From NCBI GenBank assembly GCA_019828595.1, contig JAHQRK010000038.1, positions 124,001-188,000 on the forward strand: a stretch of 64,000 nt of DNA. Direction: 5' to 3'. The DNA is from Aphanomyces cochlioides. Lineage: Eukaryota; Oomycota; Saprolegniomycetes; Saprolegniales; Verrucalvaceae. Of this stretch, positions 10,569 to 21,631 are shown one piece after another. The translations under genes were made by a program, and so were the position numbers. The notes beneath the pieces were generated by a model, which ran no database searches, had not been told where the DNA came from, and saw only the letters and a program-made list of their open reading frames with translations. The first letter of the stretch is position 1. Every line of letters begins with the position of its first letter.

Positions 10569-13500
10569 ATGTTTTTGTATGAACATTTGTCTGACGCAGT
10601 TTTCTGCGTAGAAAATAACAACTACTCGGCCTCTAAGAAAGGCAAAAGCAATCATGACAATGACAATCAAGGACATGCGATCGATAACTCCGAACCTGGA
10701 AAGCAAGCAGAACGGAATGAAGTGCATACTACCGAACAAGAGGCTGCATTAACTGGAGCTAATGGCTGGGTTGTGGATGACGATGCCTTGAATCAGGGCA
10801 ATATTAACGACGAGGCGGCTATGAGAAAGGCCAAGAAGGCGGAGTACAACAAACGTGCTCGCGAAAAAAACGGCAAGCTATCCTGGATGAAGTCGACGAA
10901 GAGGTGGCAATGGAAAAATCCAAAAAGGCGGAGTACAACAATCGTGCTCGCGAAAAGAAACGGCATGCTATCGTGGAAGACTTCGACAAAGAGGGGGCTA
11001 TGAAAAGATCCAAGAAGGCGGAATACAACAAACGTGCTCGCGAAAAAAAGCACAACACTGAGGTTGCGAATCAAGGGCGGGGTGCCATCATTGTGCACCA
11101 TACGGACATGGATAAGAGCGACGAAGAGGAAACCAAGGAGGGAGAAGACGGAATCCATTATCGCGCTCAAAGTGACCATCATCTCAAGATTCTGGCAGCT
11201 CAGGAGCAAGAAGATCGCGAGCGCACAGTTGACAATCGAAGGATCTATGCTGCGCTACAACCTAACCGTATGAATGAAGGAGGTGAAGAAGAAACCAAGG
11301 AAGAAGATATTTCCGATGGAAATGTGGATTGCAACACTGACAATTAATTACTTGCCTTGGCAAATGCTGATCCTCCGCTAAACGTGGATGTGGATTTGAT
11401 TGATGTACCTCCTCGCGAGCAAGGATTAAGTCTCCGGAATAAACCCAAGGGTCGCCCGAAGAAGAAGAGTGGTCACAACAGTGCACGCGTCAGTTTCGAT
11501 GACTTCGATGAATCATTGGTGCCTCTTCATACTATTGAGCAGCGTTCGATTTGCCGCCATTGCGAAGCGAAGATTTGGCCAGGCGAAGAAAAGGACTGCT
11601 GCGGTGGAGGCACTCGAGTGCTGCCTGTTGCTACCTGGCCTGACACACCCGAGTTTCGCGAATACATTGCTTTGTTCAAAACCAGAGGGTTTGTCAATAA
11701 CACTCGCCGGTACAACGCCCTCTTTGCCTTTACATCTATTGGTACCCAAGAAATTATTCACGGAAACGGTGGGCCGAGATCTTATACAATCCAAGGCGCT
11801 TTGCATCATTTGATTGGACCACTGTTGCCTGCGGACGAAGAACAAGCCGGTTACGCCCAGATCTACATTACGGATCCTGAAACGCAAGCAAGCATACGAC
11901 GAAGAATGCTTGGGGGAAATCTTAATGTGTCAACTGTGACGAAAATCCAGCGTCTACTACTACAGCACAACGCGTTCACCCAGCTGTACAAGCATGCGAA
12001 GGATATTCCAAAGGATGACGACATGAGAATTGTGCTCACTGCTCAGCCTCGAAGCAACAGCCGAACGCATAACCTTCCTACGTGTTCTGAAATCGCTGTT
12101 CTTTTTTCAGAAACGTCCAAGTCAGGGCGTCATATCTTACTGCATGGTATTGATGGCCCCGTACTCAGCGAAGTTCAGCGAAACTATCACGTTGGTAAAC
12201 ATGTGCGTTTGGATTGACAACCTGGGGAACAACGCTTATTTCGCATTAAGGAATTTCATTCGGCATATGACCCGCTTCAATACCCTTTGCTCTTTCCCAC
12301 TGGGACTTTGGGGTGGTCGTTTGACAACAAGAGCGGTCGCAATCATGAAAACGTGAGTTTGAACGATTATGCTCGATACCATTTGCACGAGCGCGGTGCA
12401 TTCTCTCCATTACATGCCAGCGGACCTCTATTTCAAGTGTTTGCAGTCGACAATTTTGCAAAGGTGGAAAACCAAAGGCTTCGATATATTCGTGACCAAA
12501 CCAACAACCTCCGCAGCGACACGTACCGCGCACTTCATGACGCTGTTTCGCATGATGTGGACCTCAAAAGCATTGGAAAAAGGACTGTTTTGCCGTCATC
12601 TTACACGGGTGGACCTCGGTACATGAGACAACGTTACCTTGACGCCATGGCAATTGTTCGCAAGTTCGGTCGACCAGACCTTTTTATCACTGTGACATGC
12701 AATCCAAAGTGGGTTGAAATCGACAGGGAGCTGGAATTGGCGAAAGACGACTATGGATTTAAACGATCTCCAGCTGATCGACCTGACTTAGTGACGCGCA
12801 TGTTCCGTCTCAAGCTCTTAGCCATTGAAGCCATGCTGTACAAGGGGGAAGTTTTGGGTCGACAAGCTGCGTGTGTTCGTGTTGTCGAATTCCAAAAGCG
12901 TGGTCTGCCTCATGCCCATATATTGGTCATATTCACTGGGGACGACAAAATCAAGACAGCTGCCGATATTGACAGTATTATCAGTGCAGAAATCCCCGAC
13001 AAGGAAAAGAATCCAAGACTGCACGAAATTATTACAACCTGCATGATTCACAAATGCAGCGACCGATGCCTGGAAAACGGGAAGTGCAAGAAAAACTTTC
13101 CAAAAGCATACTGCAACGAAACATCAGAAGGCAGTGATGGATATCCACTCTACCGTCGTCGCCGCTCTTCGGCAGAGCGGCTCTCTGAGTATACCATCCA
13201 ATATGTTATTCCGTACTGCCCAACGTTGAGTGCCATGTTCGACTGCCACATCAATGTCGAGGCGTGTACAAGTATATCTGCAGTCAAGTACCTGTACAAG
13301 TACATCTACAAGGGCTCAGACCGCTCAAATTTTCAAGTTGAGTCCGGCGAACTTGACGAAATCAAGCAATACCAAGATGCCCGCTATGTACCGTGCTGTG
13401 AGGCCCTCACACGCATTTTCTCTTTCGACATGTTCAAACGATCTCACGCTGCTGTCGAGAACCTCGAAATACACTTGGAAGGTGAACAAGTTGTGTGCAT

Positions 13501-15703
13501 TCCTACCGACCGCCCTCAGGAATTGGCAAGGAGGAACCGGACGAAACTCACCGCGTATTTTGAACTGTGCCGTGAAAACAGTAATTCACAAGCACTTGCG
13601 CGTGAATGTCTGTACCATGATATCCCCGAGCATTTCGTATAGAACAAAAAGCTCCGCAAGTGGACATCACGTAAAAGGGGTGGTGATCGTATGATCGGGA
13701 GGATGCTGACGGTGTCACCCCGCTCGGGAGACTGTTTTTTATGCGAATGCTCTTATGCTACCGACGAGGTCCGACATCGCACGAAGATTTGCGAACCGTC
13801 AATGGCGTGGTTCATCCGACGTTCAAGTCAGCCGCACTTGCCCTTGGCTTTCTTGAAAATGACGAGGAATGGCTAACCTGCATGCGAGAAGCAACTGAAA
13901 CAGCAACTCCCTATGAGCTCCGAACACTTTTTGTCAGTATTCTGATTCACTGTGAACCTGCGGACGCACGAGGGCTATGGAACAAATTCGAAGATGAAAT
14001 GAGGCAAGATTTTCACCGCATGTACCCCGACGATTCTCAAAAATCTACAGCTTTCGCAATTCAGGCTTTATCAAGATGCCTCGAGTCGAATGCATCAAGC
14101 TTGGATCGTTTTCCGGAGCTTCCACAGCTTGCACATTTCGAACAATATTTTGCTCTTGAGGAAACAAACAGGGGCCGTCAATCCAACCGATTATTGGCTA
14201 TGGAATCGTCGCACAACCAAGAACAAATCCAAGGCATTTTGGAAGGCAAGTCTACGATGACCGAAGAGCACGAGGTCTTCTACAACGACGTTATGAGCGA
14301 GATTACGAAGGAAAGTACTGTTCGAAGAGGCAAAGTATATTTTCTCGAAGGTGAGGGCGGCTCAGGGAAGACGTTCATCTCAAACATTTTACTGGCTCAA
14401 GTGCGCTCAATGAACAAAATTGCCTTGGCTGTTGCTTCGTCCGGACTTGCTGCTCTGAATTTGATCGGAGGTACAACTGCGCATTCGAGATTCTGTCTTC
14501 CAAGATCATTGCACGAGCTTAGCCGATGTGACATTCGGAAGCAGTCACATCTTGCGGAACTTTTACGTCTCACAGAACTTATCATTTGGGACGAGTGTTC
14601 GATGATGCACAAGTATGCTGTGGAGGCCGTTGATCACATGCTACAAGATTTGATGGACAACGCGCTTCCTTTTGGTGGAAAGGTCGTCATATTCTCGGGC
14701 GACTTCAAGCAAATGCTTCCAGTCATTTTGAAGGGCACACCTGGGCTAATCCTCGAAGCATGCTTGAAGAACAGCTACCTTTGGAGAAATATCGCACAGT
14801 TTCATCTGACGGTGAACATGAGGTTGACTAACAACAACTCAGAGTGTTCGAGAGTTTGCTGCATTGCTCAAGTCTATTGGTCATGGAACATACCCCACAT
14901 GTACCGAACTCGGTGCCGATTACATTCGACTACCTGATGATTTGGCGATTCCATACAAGTCGCCTGATGATTTGGGGTCATTTTTACACAGAGTCTATCA
15001 AGACATGAACAACCTGCGCATCAATGCACTTAGATCGTACTTTGGATGTCGAGCTATCCTTGCACCCAAACATAGTGTTGTTGCTGACATCAACACAACA
15101 CTTCTTGAGCGACTCACTTCCGACTGCGAATTGACATATTTGTCCGCCAATTCTGTTGCTGACAAACCCAACTCGGACACAAATGCATGCGAGTTCCCCA
15201 TCGAGTTTCTGAATTCTATAGACATCAACAACTTCCCCAGCCACAAGTTGCATTTGAAAGTTGGTTGCCCCATTATTCTGCTTCGTAATTTGTGTACTTC
15301 GGAAGGCATGTGCAACGGAACACGTTTAATTGTTCTTGAGCTGAAAACACGATGTATCAAGGCTCAAATTATGAACGGCTCCCACACGAACAAGATCGTT
15401 TACATTCCCCGAACTACTACAATTCACGATGGTGAGCAAAACAATTACCCATTTGAGCTACGCAGAAGACAATTTCCTGTTCAAGTTGCCTTTGCAATGA
15501 CGATTCACAAGGCTCAAGGTCAAACGATTTCTCACGTGGGCGTCTCCCTTCCAGAACCCGTCTTCTCGCATGGACAGCTTTACGTCGCCATGTCAAGAGC
15601 CCAAGCAAAAGGCAACATTAAGTTTTTGGTCGCCAATGGACAGTACGATGGACTGCCTGGAATCTACACGAAAAACATTGTGTATCAAGAAGCATTACAA
15701 TAG
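10569..15703 (+). pseudogene. Helitron Rep/helicase polyprotein gene, broken
   Basis: The N-terminal part carries three copies of a KAEYNKRAREK-type repeat (about 10825-11048) across a frameshift. The Helitron_like_N region follows, then the Rep nuclease with the HUH motif in RGLPHAHILV (about 12900) and the two catalytic tyrosines in KYLYKYIYKG (about 13290). A PIF1-type helicase follows with Walker A EGEGGSGKTF (about 14350), Walker B IIWDECSMM (about 14590), and the C-terminal TIHKAQGQT and YVAMSRAQ motifs. Lesions: frameshift near 10870-10900, TAA 11345-11347, frameshift near 12216, TAG 13640-13642 (probably from a Trp codon), and frameshifts near 13737 and 14835. All domains are present but the gene cannot be read through. 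Rolling-circle transposition is established for the family. Confidence 0.92.
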
Positions 15704-15805
15704 GCAGGACTCCATAAAACTTCATCCATAACTAACAAACGTTATCATGTTCTTACAAATATTTACACTGTGTTGTTGTGGAATTGCCGTGACTTCCTGG
15801 ATCAA

Positions 15806-15835
15806 GTCCAATTGCATCGTACCGATGAATTGGAC
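15806..15835. other. Candidate Helitron 3' hairpin
   Basis: GTCCAATT-G-CATCG, loop TAC, CGATG-AATTGGAC forms a strong stem about 100 bp past the helicase stop. Helitrons end in a hairpin followed closely by CTRR; here CTAA occurs at 15855-15858, about 20 bases on, slightly farther than usual. Without a second copy the 3' end is only a candidate. Confidence 0.4.
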
Positions 15836-15858
15836 GATAAATCCTCGAGATTAGCTAA

Positions 15859-16593
15859 CCCCAAACTACGCACCTTATACTTAGATTCAACGTTACAGTA
15901 TTACAAGATGAAGAAGTACGTGGTTGTCAACCAACGATGACCTCGATCTACTCATCGATCGCACAGATTGTGCAATCTGAACTTGGGTATATGATTTATC
16001 TCCTGACGAAAAAAACATATTCGTCAGTCAACAGTAGCCAATCAGAATCCTCGGCGTTAACTTATTTTTTTACTTCGAACTGGGCCTGAATCAAATTCAA
16101 AATTCATAGTATGGCTTCAAACGTTTCATGTGTGTGATCAAATCTTTTTTATTGCCAAAGCAAAACGCTCCACCCAGGGGCGTAGCCCTGGCCTCACCCT
16201 AGTAATCATCTTGATGCTTCTGACGCAATTTTATGTCAAAATTACCTTCCTGAGCTTACATCTAAATGTAGAAATGCTCTGTCTTGATATCGAATTTTCA
16301 GCTGCAGTATTGCTTCTTAGGGAGCGAAAATGAGTGATAAACACTCAGAGTAGTAGAACGAACAACCTGACGAAGCGAGGTAGGCGACAGGATCAAAATG
16401 AAGCTCTGGCGTAATTTTCATATTTTTGACCATCTGTCCCACTGTGCGTCAGGGCAGATAAAAGTTTCATTGGACGAAGTCATTCAAATTCAATATTACC
16501 CAATGAAAGAGGAGATAATGAGCTTCATTTTAAGCTAATCAGAGTCATGTGAATCGAAATATTACAAAATTTACACCAATGAAAAGTTCAGAT
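15859..16593. other. Non-coding right part of the TA-flanked block
   Basis: No credible gene. A GC-rich palindromic patch (CCAGGGGCGTAGCCCTGG, about 16174-16191) stands out in AT-rich DNA, but nothing further was recognised. Confidence 0.45.
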
Positions 16594-16662
16594 TTCCAAT
16601 CATTTCGGACCGGAGTGGTAACTGACTAAAGATAATTCATTTCGTCAATAAATCATTGTGGT

Positions 16663-17025
16663 TCAAACTGATGCTTCCTTTTCACAGTCATCTGATGTCG
16701 TTTGGCCTCGTTGCATCGCGCGGGCCTCTAGATCGGCAATGACTTCACACTGTTGCAGCTCGACAAATTGTTTGGCAATTGGCGTCAGTATGTCAGTTGG
16801 CATTGTGAATAGCTGCATATTTGCAACAATTGCTTGAGCGTGAGCCTTTCTCTCCATTGCTGCCGCCATATCAGCCGTTGCTTTTGCCAAAGAGGCTTCG
16901 TACGGAACCAGTTTCTCCTGGACTTTCTTCATTCGTTCAGAAGCTTTTACACCCTCTGGACGAACTAAAGGGCTTGTTTCCGATGGGATTGAAAGGCCAG
17001 CAAGGGTCGTTGATGGCTCTTCAAT
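16663..17025 (-). pseudogene. NAM-associated-like Harbinger accessory gene, C-terminal remnant
   Basis: An open leftward frame preceded by a TAG at 17028-17026, so the 5' part is missing. It reads RPEGVKASERMKKVQEK and then an alanine-rich amphipathic helix to a stop at 16663. This pattern is like the NAM-associated C-terminal domain proteins that accompany Plant_tran-type Harbinger transposases. Its 3' end faces the 3' end of the transposase pseudogene at 4933-8826, across the inserted 8844-16618 block, so the two were probably convergent partners in one element. Confidence 0.5.
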
Positions 17026-17104
17026 CTAATAGTATGGTATTGCGGTACCCTCGAAACTACAGAGGTCAATATGATGAAATAAAAAAAGCCGAAAATTTGG
17101 TGCT

Positions 17105-17133
17105 CCATTTTTTCTATATTATAGAAAAAATGG
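17105..17133. repeat. Perfect 29-base hairpin
   Basis: CCATTTTTTCTAT, ATT, then the exact complement ATAGAAAAAATGG. It lies in AT-rich DNA without genes. Confidence 0.75.
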
Positions 17134-18041
17134 AATACTTGAATACGCTGTCATAAAATATGTTTTCCTCAATAAAATTTCCCACATTGCATCTAATTGG
17201 ACAAATGAAAAGACGAATTTCGAAGTATACTGACCAATGCGAGACGACTACACTGTATTCGTGAGTGTTCGAAGTAATTCTGTAGGCCAAGGGAATAATT
17301 GTTCCCTGTAATAGACGTATTTTGCTATTCCACAAAGTGCATTTGACATTCACTTTTGACACACATTCCGTGCTGAAAGCACAAAGCTTTGTCCAACAAA
17401 ACGCTGATATTGCCACAAGCTCAGTGGAATACATTGAGACCACTGATTGGTCAATTTTCTGAGGAATTATATCCATGGTGAAAATTCTTCAGTTCACGGC
17501 ATGGACAGACGCCGACATCCTTCGTGAAGTCATGCGAATCCGACGATTACCACCGATCGCTGTCTATAGTCGATCACCGAATGAGTTACGGGTCGTATGT
17601 GCGAAATTTACGATGAGGGAGTTGCTCATGTCGGTACTGATGAGTCTTCAGCTCCAATCAAAGAATGTGCAATATTAAAATCAAAAAGTTTTTGAACTTT
17701 GTATAATAGCGAACTCCCCAAACCTAATTGCACTTTGTGTGGTAGCAAAGTACGTCTATTAGACGTATTTTGATGTGCACCATATCGTCATGAATACAAG
17801 TGGATAACGCAAAGCGCCAATTTTTCGGTTTGATTGAAATCGAAGTTGCTTTGGATGTCGATATCTCGACAAACTGTCATTCAGATTGAAACTCTGAAGG
17901 TGGCCACGTGTTCGCCGAAATGTCTCTAATTCCATGAAACTCTATCTTAGATCAAAGAAGACAGTTTACACCGTTAAAAAGTTGACAAGTCGACACGATC
18001 AAATGAGTCAAATAATCGGGTTGAGAAAAATACTTGACTTC
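17134..18041. other. Intergenic, no gene recognised
   Basis: A 67-codon frame (17475-17678) and a 120-codon leftward frame (17114-17476) show no recognisable features. Nothing else is seen. Confidence 0.45.
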
Positions 18042-18245
18042 AGTATTGTCTTTTTCACCCAAATTTGTATTTTTTTACCAAAATCGAATTCTATTCCAAA
18101 TCGATTCGATCATACTGAAGTCAAGTATAAATGGAAAGTATGGCAAGCGTCCCAAATAAATTACACGTGTGTTTGGGTGTGTTTTGCGTGAATTAGGTAA
18201 ATACTCGATTCTGATTGGCTGATCGATTTGCAGATCGATTTGAAA
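18042..18245 (+). repeat. Dispersed AT-rich repeat, copy A
   Basis: From AGTATTGTCTTTTTCAC to about GATCGATTT this block aligns along its length, with gaps, to the reverse complement of 62555-62757. A shorter related piece is at 41109-41151 (GTGTGTTTTGCGTGAGTTAGGT..CTCGATT). It is not coding and no ends typical of a transposon are visible. Confidence 0.6.
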
Positions 18246-18579
18246 GATCGATACATTTCAGAACCCTCTTACAATTTAGGGCCCGTCTGGATACACATTA
18301 AAAAATATTGTGATAATTCGTTATTGAGTATTTTGCATTTTGGGAAAAGAATACAAACCACGGATTATGTTTTCACAATAATTCTATTTTTGGACTGTCT
18401 GGATTCCCAAGAAAATATAATAAAATTAGAGAATTTGACCGAATTATACAATATTGGTCAAAATATACGACTTTGAGTTGTATATTTTTATCGCAATAAT
18501 CGACCAATTTTGGAATAATTTTTTGCAATAAAATTTATTGAATACATGTATGTGCATCCAGACAGGGAGTTATACAATA

Positions 18580-20448
18580 CTACTCTGTTTCATTATGTTT
18601 GTCCACTCGAAAATACACTTGATTAAAGTATAAGTGCTCTGTTGATTTCGACTTGATTAAAGTATGACCTTCAATAAACAGTAGAAGGGTGTGAAAATAA
18701 AATCAAAATAGAGTATATTATCAAGACTTCTCATTTTGGTGAATTCCAGTCAGTTGCTGCTCAAGGAAAGCCTCTTCACCAAGTCGATAGTTTAGGTGGA
18801 CCAAGGCAGATTCAAAAGAAACTGAGTCGCACATGACAACGGGGTGATCGCAATGCAAGTCCTTGGTCTTGCGAGGGAGCTTATATTCGTTGCTTCCTTT
18901 CAACGAGATCGATATTTCGAGTACCTTTTGCAAAGTAACGAAAGTTTTCGCGAGAGTATCGACTGGTAGCTCCAACAACGCAGTTTCTACAGCGCCAATA
19001 AGCTCCTCAATTGAACGTGTATGCTTTTGGTACTGCAGGCTTTGAATAGCATTAAAGAAACCTAAGTCTAGGATATTGAAGTCGGGACTATTGGGAGGTT
19101 GATTCGCGACTTGTATACCTTCAATTCCGTTTGCCAGCAACAGCTCTGTCGTGACCCGCATGTGCGGACCAGCATTGTCCTGCTGTATGGTAACCCCTTT
19201 GTGTTGGTCACAGGCGGGAAATTTGGACTTGATCGCTGGTACTACCTTCGTCAATATCGCGTCGGCGTAGACTTTTGAGTCAACAATTTGAGGTGACGTG
19301 ATGATTGCGCCTCTTGGACGGTTCTTGCTTCCGCGCTTGGCAGGGATTTTCTCGACGAAGGGCCACACTCCAAGCTTCCCATCGAAGTACTTCTTGGTGT
19401 GGTAGTCAAATCTTGGTCTTGCAACGGCGGCGACAAACATCACCTTCGTGATGAATCGTTTCGACTTCGCTCGGCGGGACGGGAGTTCTTCGTCGTCGTA
19501 CACGTAAAACCGCCTCTTCACCTTTTCCAAGTAGAACCATTTCTCGTCGACATGGACGTAGTTGTGCATGTCGACAAAGCTCTGGTTTCCACTTGGCAAA
19601 GGTTGGAGGAAGGACAACGCGTGCTTGAGCCTTGCCATTATGTTGGCTTCAGTCAACAAAGGTTTGACGTAGCTCGTCCGAGCCTTGAAACGTGGGCAAG
19701 TTTTCATGTGACGGTGCAACGTAGCAGCAGAAATGTTCGTTGCAACGGCAAGAGTTCGCAAGGTTTGGCGCTTGTACAGGGAGACTGCCTTGATGGCGGC
19801 TTCGACTCGTGCCTGGGTCCACCTCTTCTTTCCGCAATTTCCTAGATTAGATTACCCGTCAAAATTTATGTCTCCAAAATTTTATAAGAATATGTATTTA
19901 AGCAGGTTATACCTCGAATTTTCGACGTGACATCGGCGGGGCCATGGCCATCGTGATGGGAGGCTCGTCCACGGCTCCAAATGCGCAAGATTGTTCTGCG
20001 GTTGCACTTGAACATAGAAGCAAGTTCGTTAACCGATTGTGGTTGGACATGGCCATTATTGGACACTTCCAGCAGTCGTTGATACACGGAGAGTCGCTCG
20101 CTGTCAGTGAGGTTTCTGGTTGAGCGGGACGAGGATTGAACGACAGACGGCTCATGCGAGCTGGTTGGGGACAGAGACATGGTTCTAGTTGAGTGTCACG
20201 AGGTGTATTGAGCGAAGAGAATCGAAAATGAAAGTGCTGCGGAAGACTTTGTCCTTGGCTAGCTCAGGACGAAAAGTTTGAAGCCAAATATCTCAACACT
20301 CAGGATGGCTCTCAAAGAGCAAAAAGTAGCCAATCAAACACAAAAGAACGCACTTTCTGGTGGGCCAATCAGTCGGCCTAGATTCGTCGTTTTAGAAAAA
20401 TCCCGCCAATCAAAAAATGAAAGTGACAAACATAATGAAACAGAGTAG
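18580..20448 (-). mobile_element. Tc1/mariner-type element, apparently intact
   Basis: The ends CTACTCTGTTTCATTATGTTTGTC (18580-18603) and the exact complement (20425-20448) are flanked by TA. Because the end contains TA itself, the border may lie three bases further in (18583 and 20445). The only gene is the leftward transposase at 18721-20180, which is unbroken. Confidence 0.88.
18721..20180 (-). CDS. Mariner-type DDD transposase, two exons
   Basis: Exon 1 runs from ATG 20180 to 19913 and exon 2 from 19841 to 18721. The GT-AG intron 19842-19912 (71 nt) joins TSKIRG to NCGKKRWTQ in frame, for 462 residues. The N-terminal part holds a helix-turn-helix (SVNELASMFKCNRRTILRIW) and a second DNA-binding helix set (TLAVATNISAATLHRHM). 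The catalytic core has VHVDEKWF, QQDNAGPH and SPDFNILDLGFF, each giving an Asp. It would excise and insert the element at TA sites. Length and motifs are complete, and the inverted ends match perfectly, so this copy is young. It is related to the broken transposase at 975-2148. Confidence 0.9.
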
Positions 20449-20523
20449 TAGTTAAAATTATGCCATAATGCTCAAATTATTGCGAATTATCATGATAATT
20501 AGTGGTATCCAGACGGGCCCTTA

Positions 20524-20837
20524 GAATGAAATCGACAATATTGAGAAACTTCGTTTTATCCGAATTTTTATTTCAGAAATATTTATTGAGCTATACAGGC
20601 AAATATAAAATTTATAAAGTTATAGAATACTAGGGAGTCTTCTCCATAGTTATAAGCGAGAACGATAATTATTTGTCATAATATATAAAATTGCACAGGT
20701 TTTGTGCTTCACCCTGATCCAATCCGATTAATTGGCACAGACCGAAAGTTATGGATGCGCCTGCACTTTCTACAGTTTACGAACTTCAGATGCTATCATA
20801 ACATCAGTATCACTTAAGATTAGGATATGCATAGACT
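20524..20837. other. Intergenic, nothing recognised
   Basis: AT-rich, with no gene-like frame. Confidence 0.5.
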
Positions 20838-21090
20838 CAGAGAACTACTGGAGAGCTGCCAATAGTCTGACTTGCTGCCTGGCATACAAGCTTGCTCAAT
20901 GGCCAAAATATTAACGAATTCGTCGGAGTCTGGGTAGAAGGTCTAGGTCAATCGACGATAGCACTTTGGCTTGCAGTCTACCTGTCAGCGCTCGACCCCG
21001 ACTTGAAGAATTCATTAATAGGTTCCCATTGAACAAGTTTGTCTGCCACACAGCAAGTCAGACTACTGACCGCTCTTCAGTAGCTCTCTG
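20838..21090. repeat. Long imperfect inverted repeat (fold-back)
   Basis: The left arm (about 20838-20925, containing TAGTCTGACTTGCTG) matches the reverse complement of the right arm (about 21005-21090) over roughly 85 bases with scattered mismatches, around a spacer of about 80 bases. Transcripts would fold into a long hairpin. No ends or target duplication were identified. Confidence 0.7.
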
Positions 21091-21631
21091 CGTCTATTCA
21101 TGACCTCCTCTTAAGTGCTATTGACGTCGTAAGTAGTTATGGTACCAAAACTGCAGCTTGCTTTTGTGTATGAGGGCACAGAGGCAAAGAATTTTAAAAT
21201 GACTAAAAATTTCCACGACGGAAATCCCAAGACTCGAACCTGCAACCTCCAGGTTCATCCTCCATCACCTCGTCACGTCGACCACGGGCGTTGACAGTTA
21301 CATGTTGCAGAAATTGCTTTTAAGAAGAAGTCTATCAACTCATTGAGCCCTGTCACGATGACGATTACGAATGCTCCTTCAATTTACACGTCGCAATGGA
21401 TATTCACATCCACGATCCAAGCTCTATGTGTTTTCATCACTATTTCTGTTATTGACGAGGATAATAGTCGTCCGCTCCTAACGTTAGCGTAAATGGACAA
21501 ATCTATTCATTCTCTTCCTCGCAAGGGAATTTCCTCGTCACTCCCTGCAGATAAAGCGTTGCGGAGGAAACCCTCCCCGACTCTCGTACCAGCTTGACAA
21601 GAGAGGAACACAGAGTTGTACAGTACTGTTA
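21091..21631. other. Intergenic with a tRNA-like B box
   Basis: On the minus strand at about 21290-21220 the sequence TGGTCGACGTG, then GGTTCGAGTC resembles the A and B boxes of an RNA polymerase III promoter, but no cloverleaf closes. It may be a tRNA-derived SINE relic. The left end (possible LTR) of the following retroelement was not found. Confidence 0.3.

Larger units (their letters stand above)
8844..16618. mobile_element. 7.8-kb TA-flanked inverted-repeat block enclosing a Helitron
   Basis: A 25-base end, CTACTCCGGTCCGAAATGATTGGAA, at 8844-8868 recurs inverted at 16594-16618 with one mismatch; similarity continues about 6 bases inward. TA lies immediately outside both ends (8842-8843 and 16619-16620). 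It is flanked on the left by the 3' end of a Harbinger transposase gene and on the right by the 3' end of a NAM-associated-like gene, the usual convergent partners, so it probably inserted between them. No transposase matching the ends is seen; it was probably a smaller TA-targeting element later enlarged by the Helitron. Confidence 0.6.
18279..20520. mobile_element. PIF/Harbinger-type MITE, copy 2, split by mariner
   Basis: The outer ends GGGCCCGTCTGGATAC (18279) and GTATCCAGACGGGCCC (to 20520) are flanked by TTA (18276-18278 and 20521-20523). Removing the mariner element leaves about 374 bp that aligns throughout with the reverse complement of the MITE at 4051-4412, including the internal GTCTGGAT motifs. 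The mariner therefore jumped into an existing MITE. Confidence 0.85.

Noticed and set aside
17114..17476. 120-codon leftward frame as a gene
   Set aside because: No recognisable features and AT-rich composition like the surrounding intergenic DNA.
21220..21290. A tRNA gene on the minus strand
   Set aside because: The T-arm-like sequence is present but the acceptor and D stems do not pair, so a functional tRNA is not supported.
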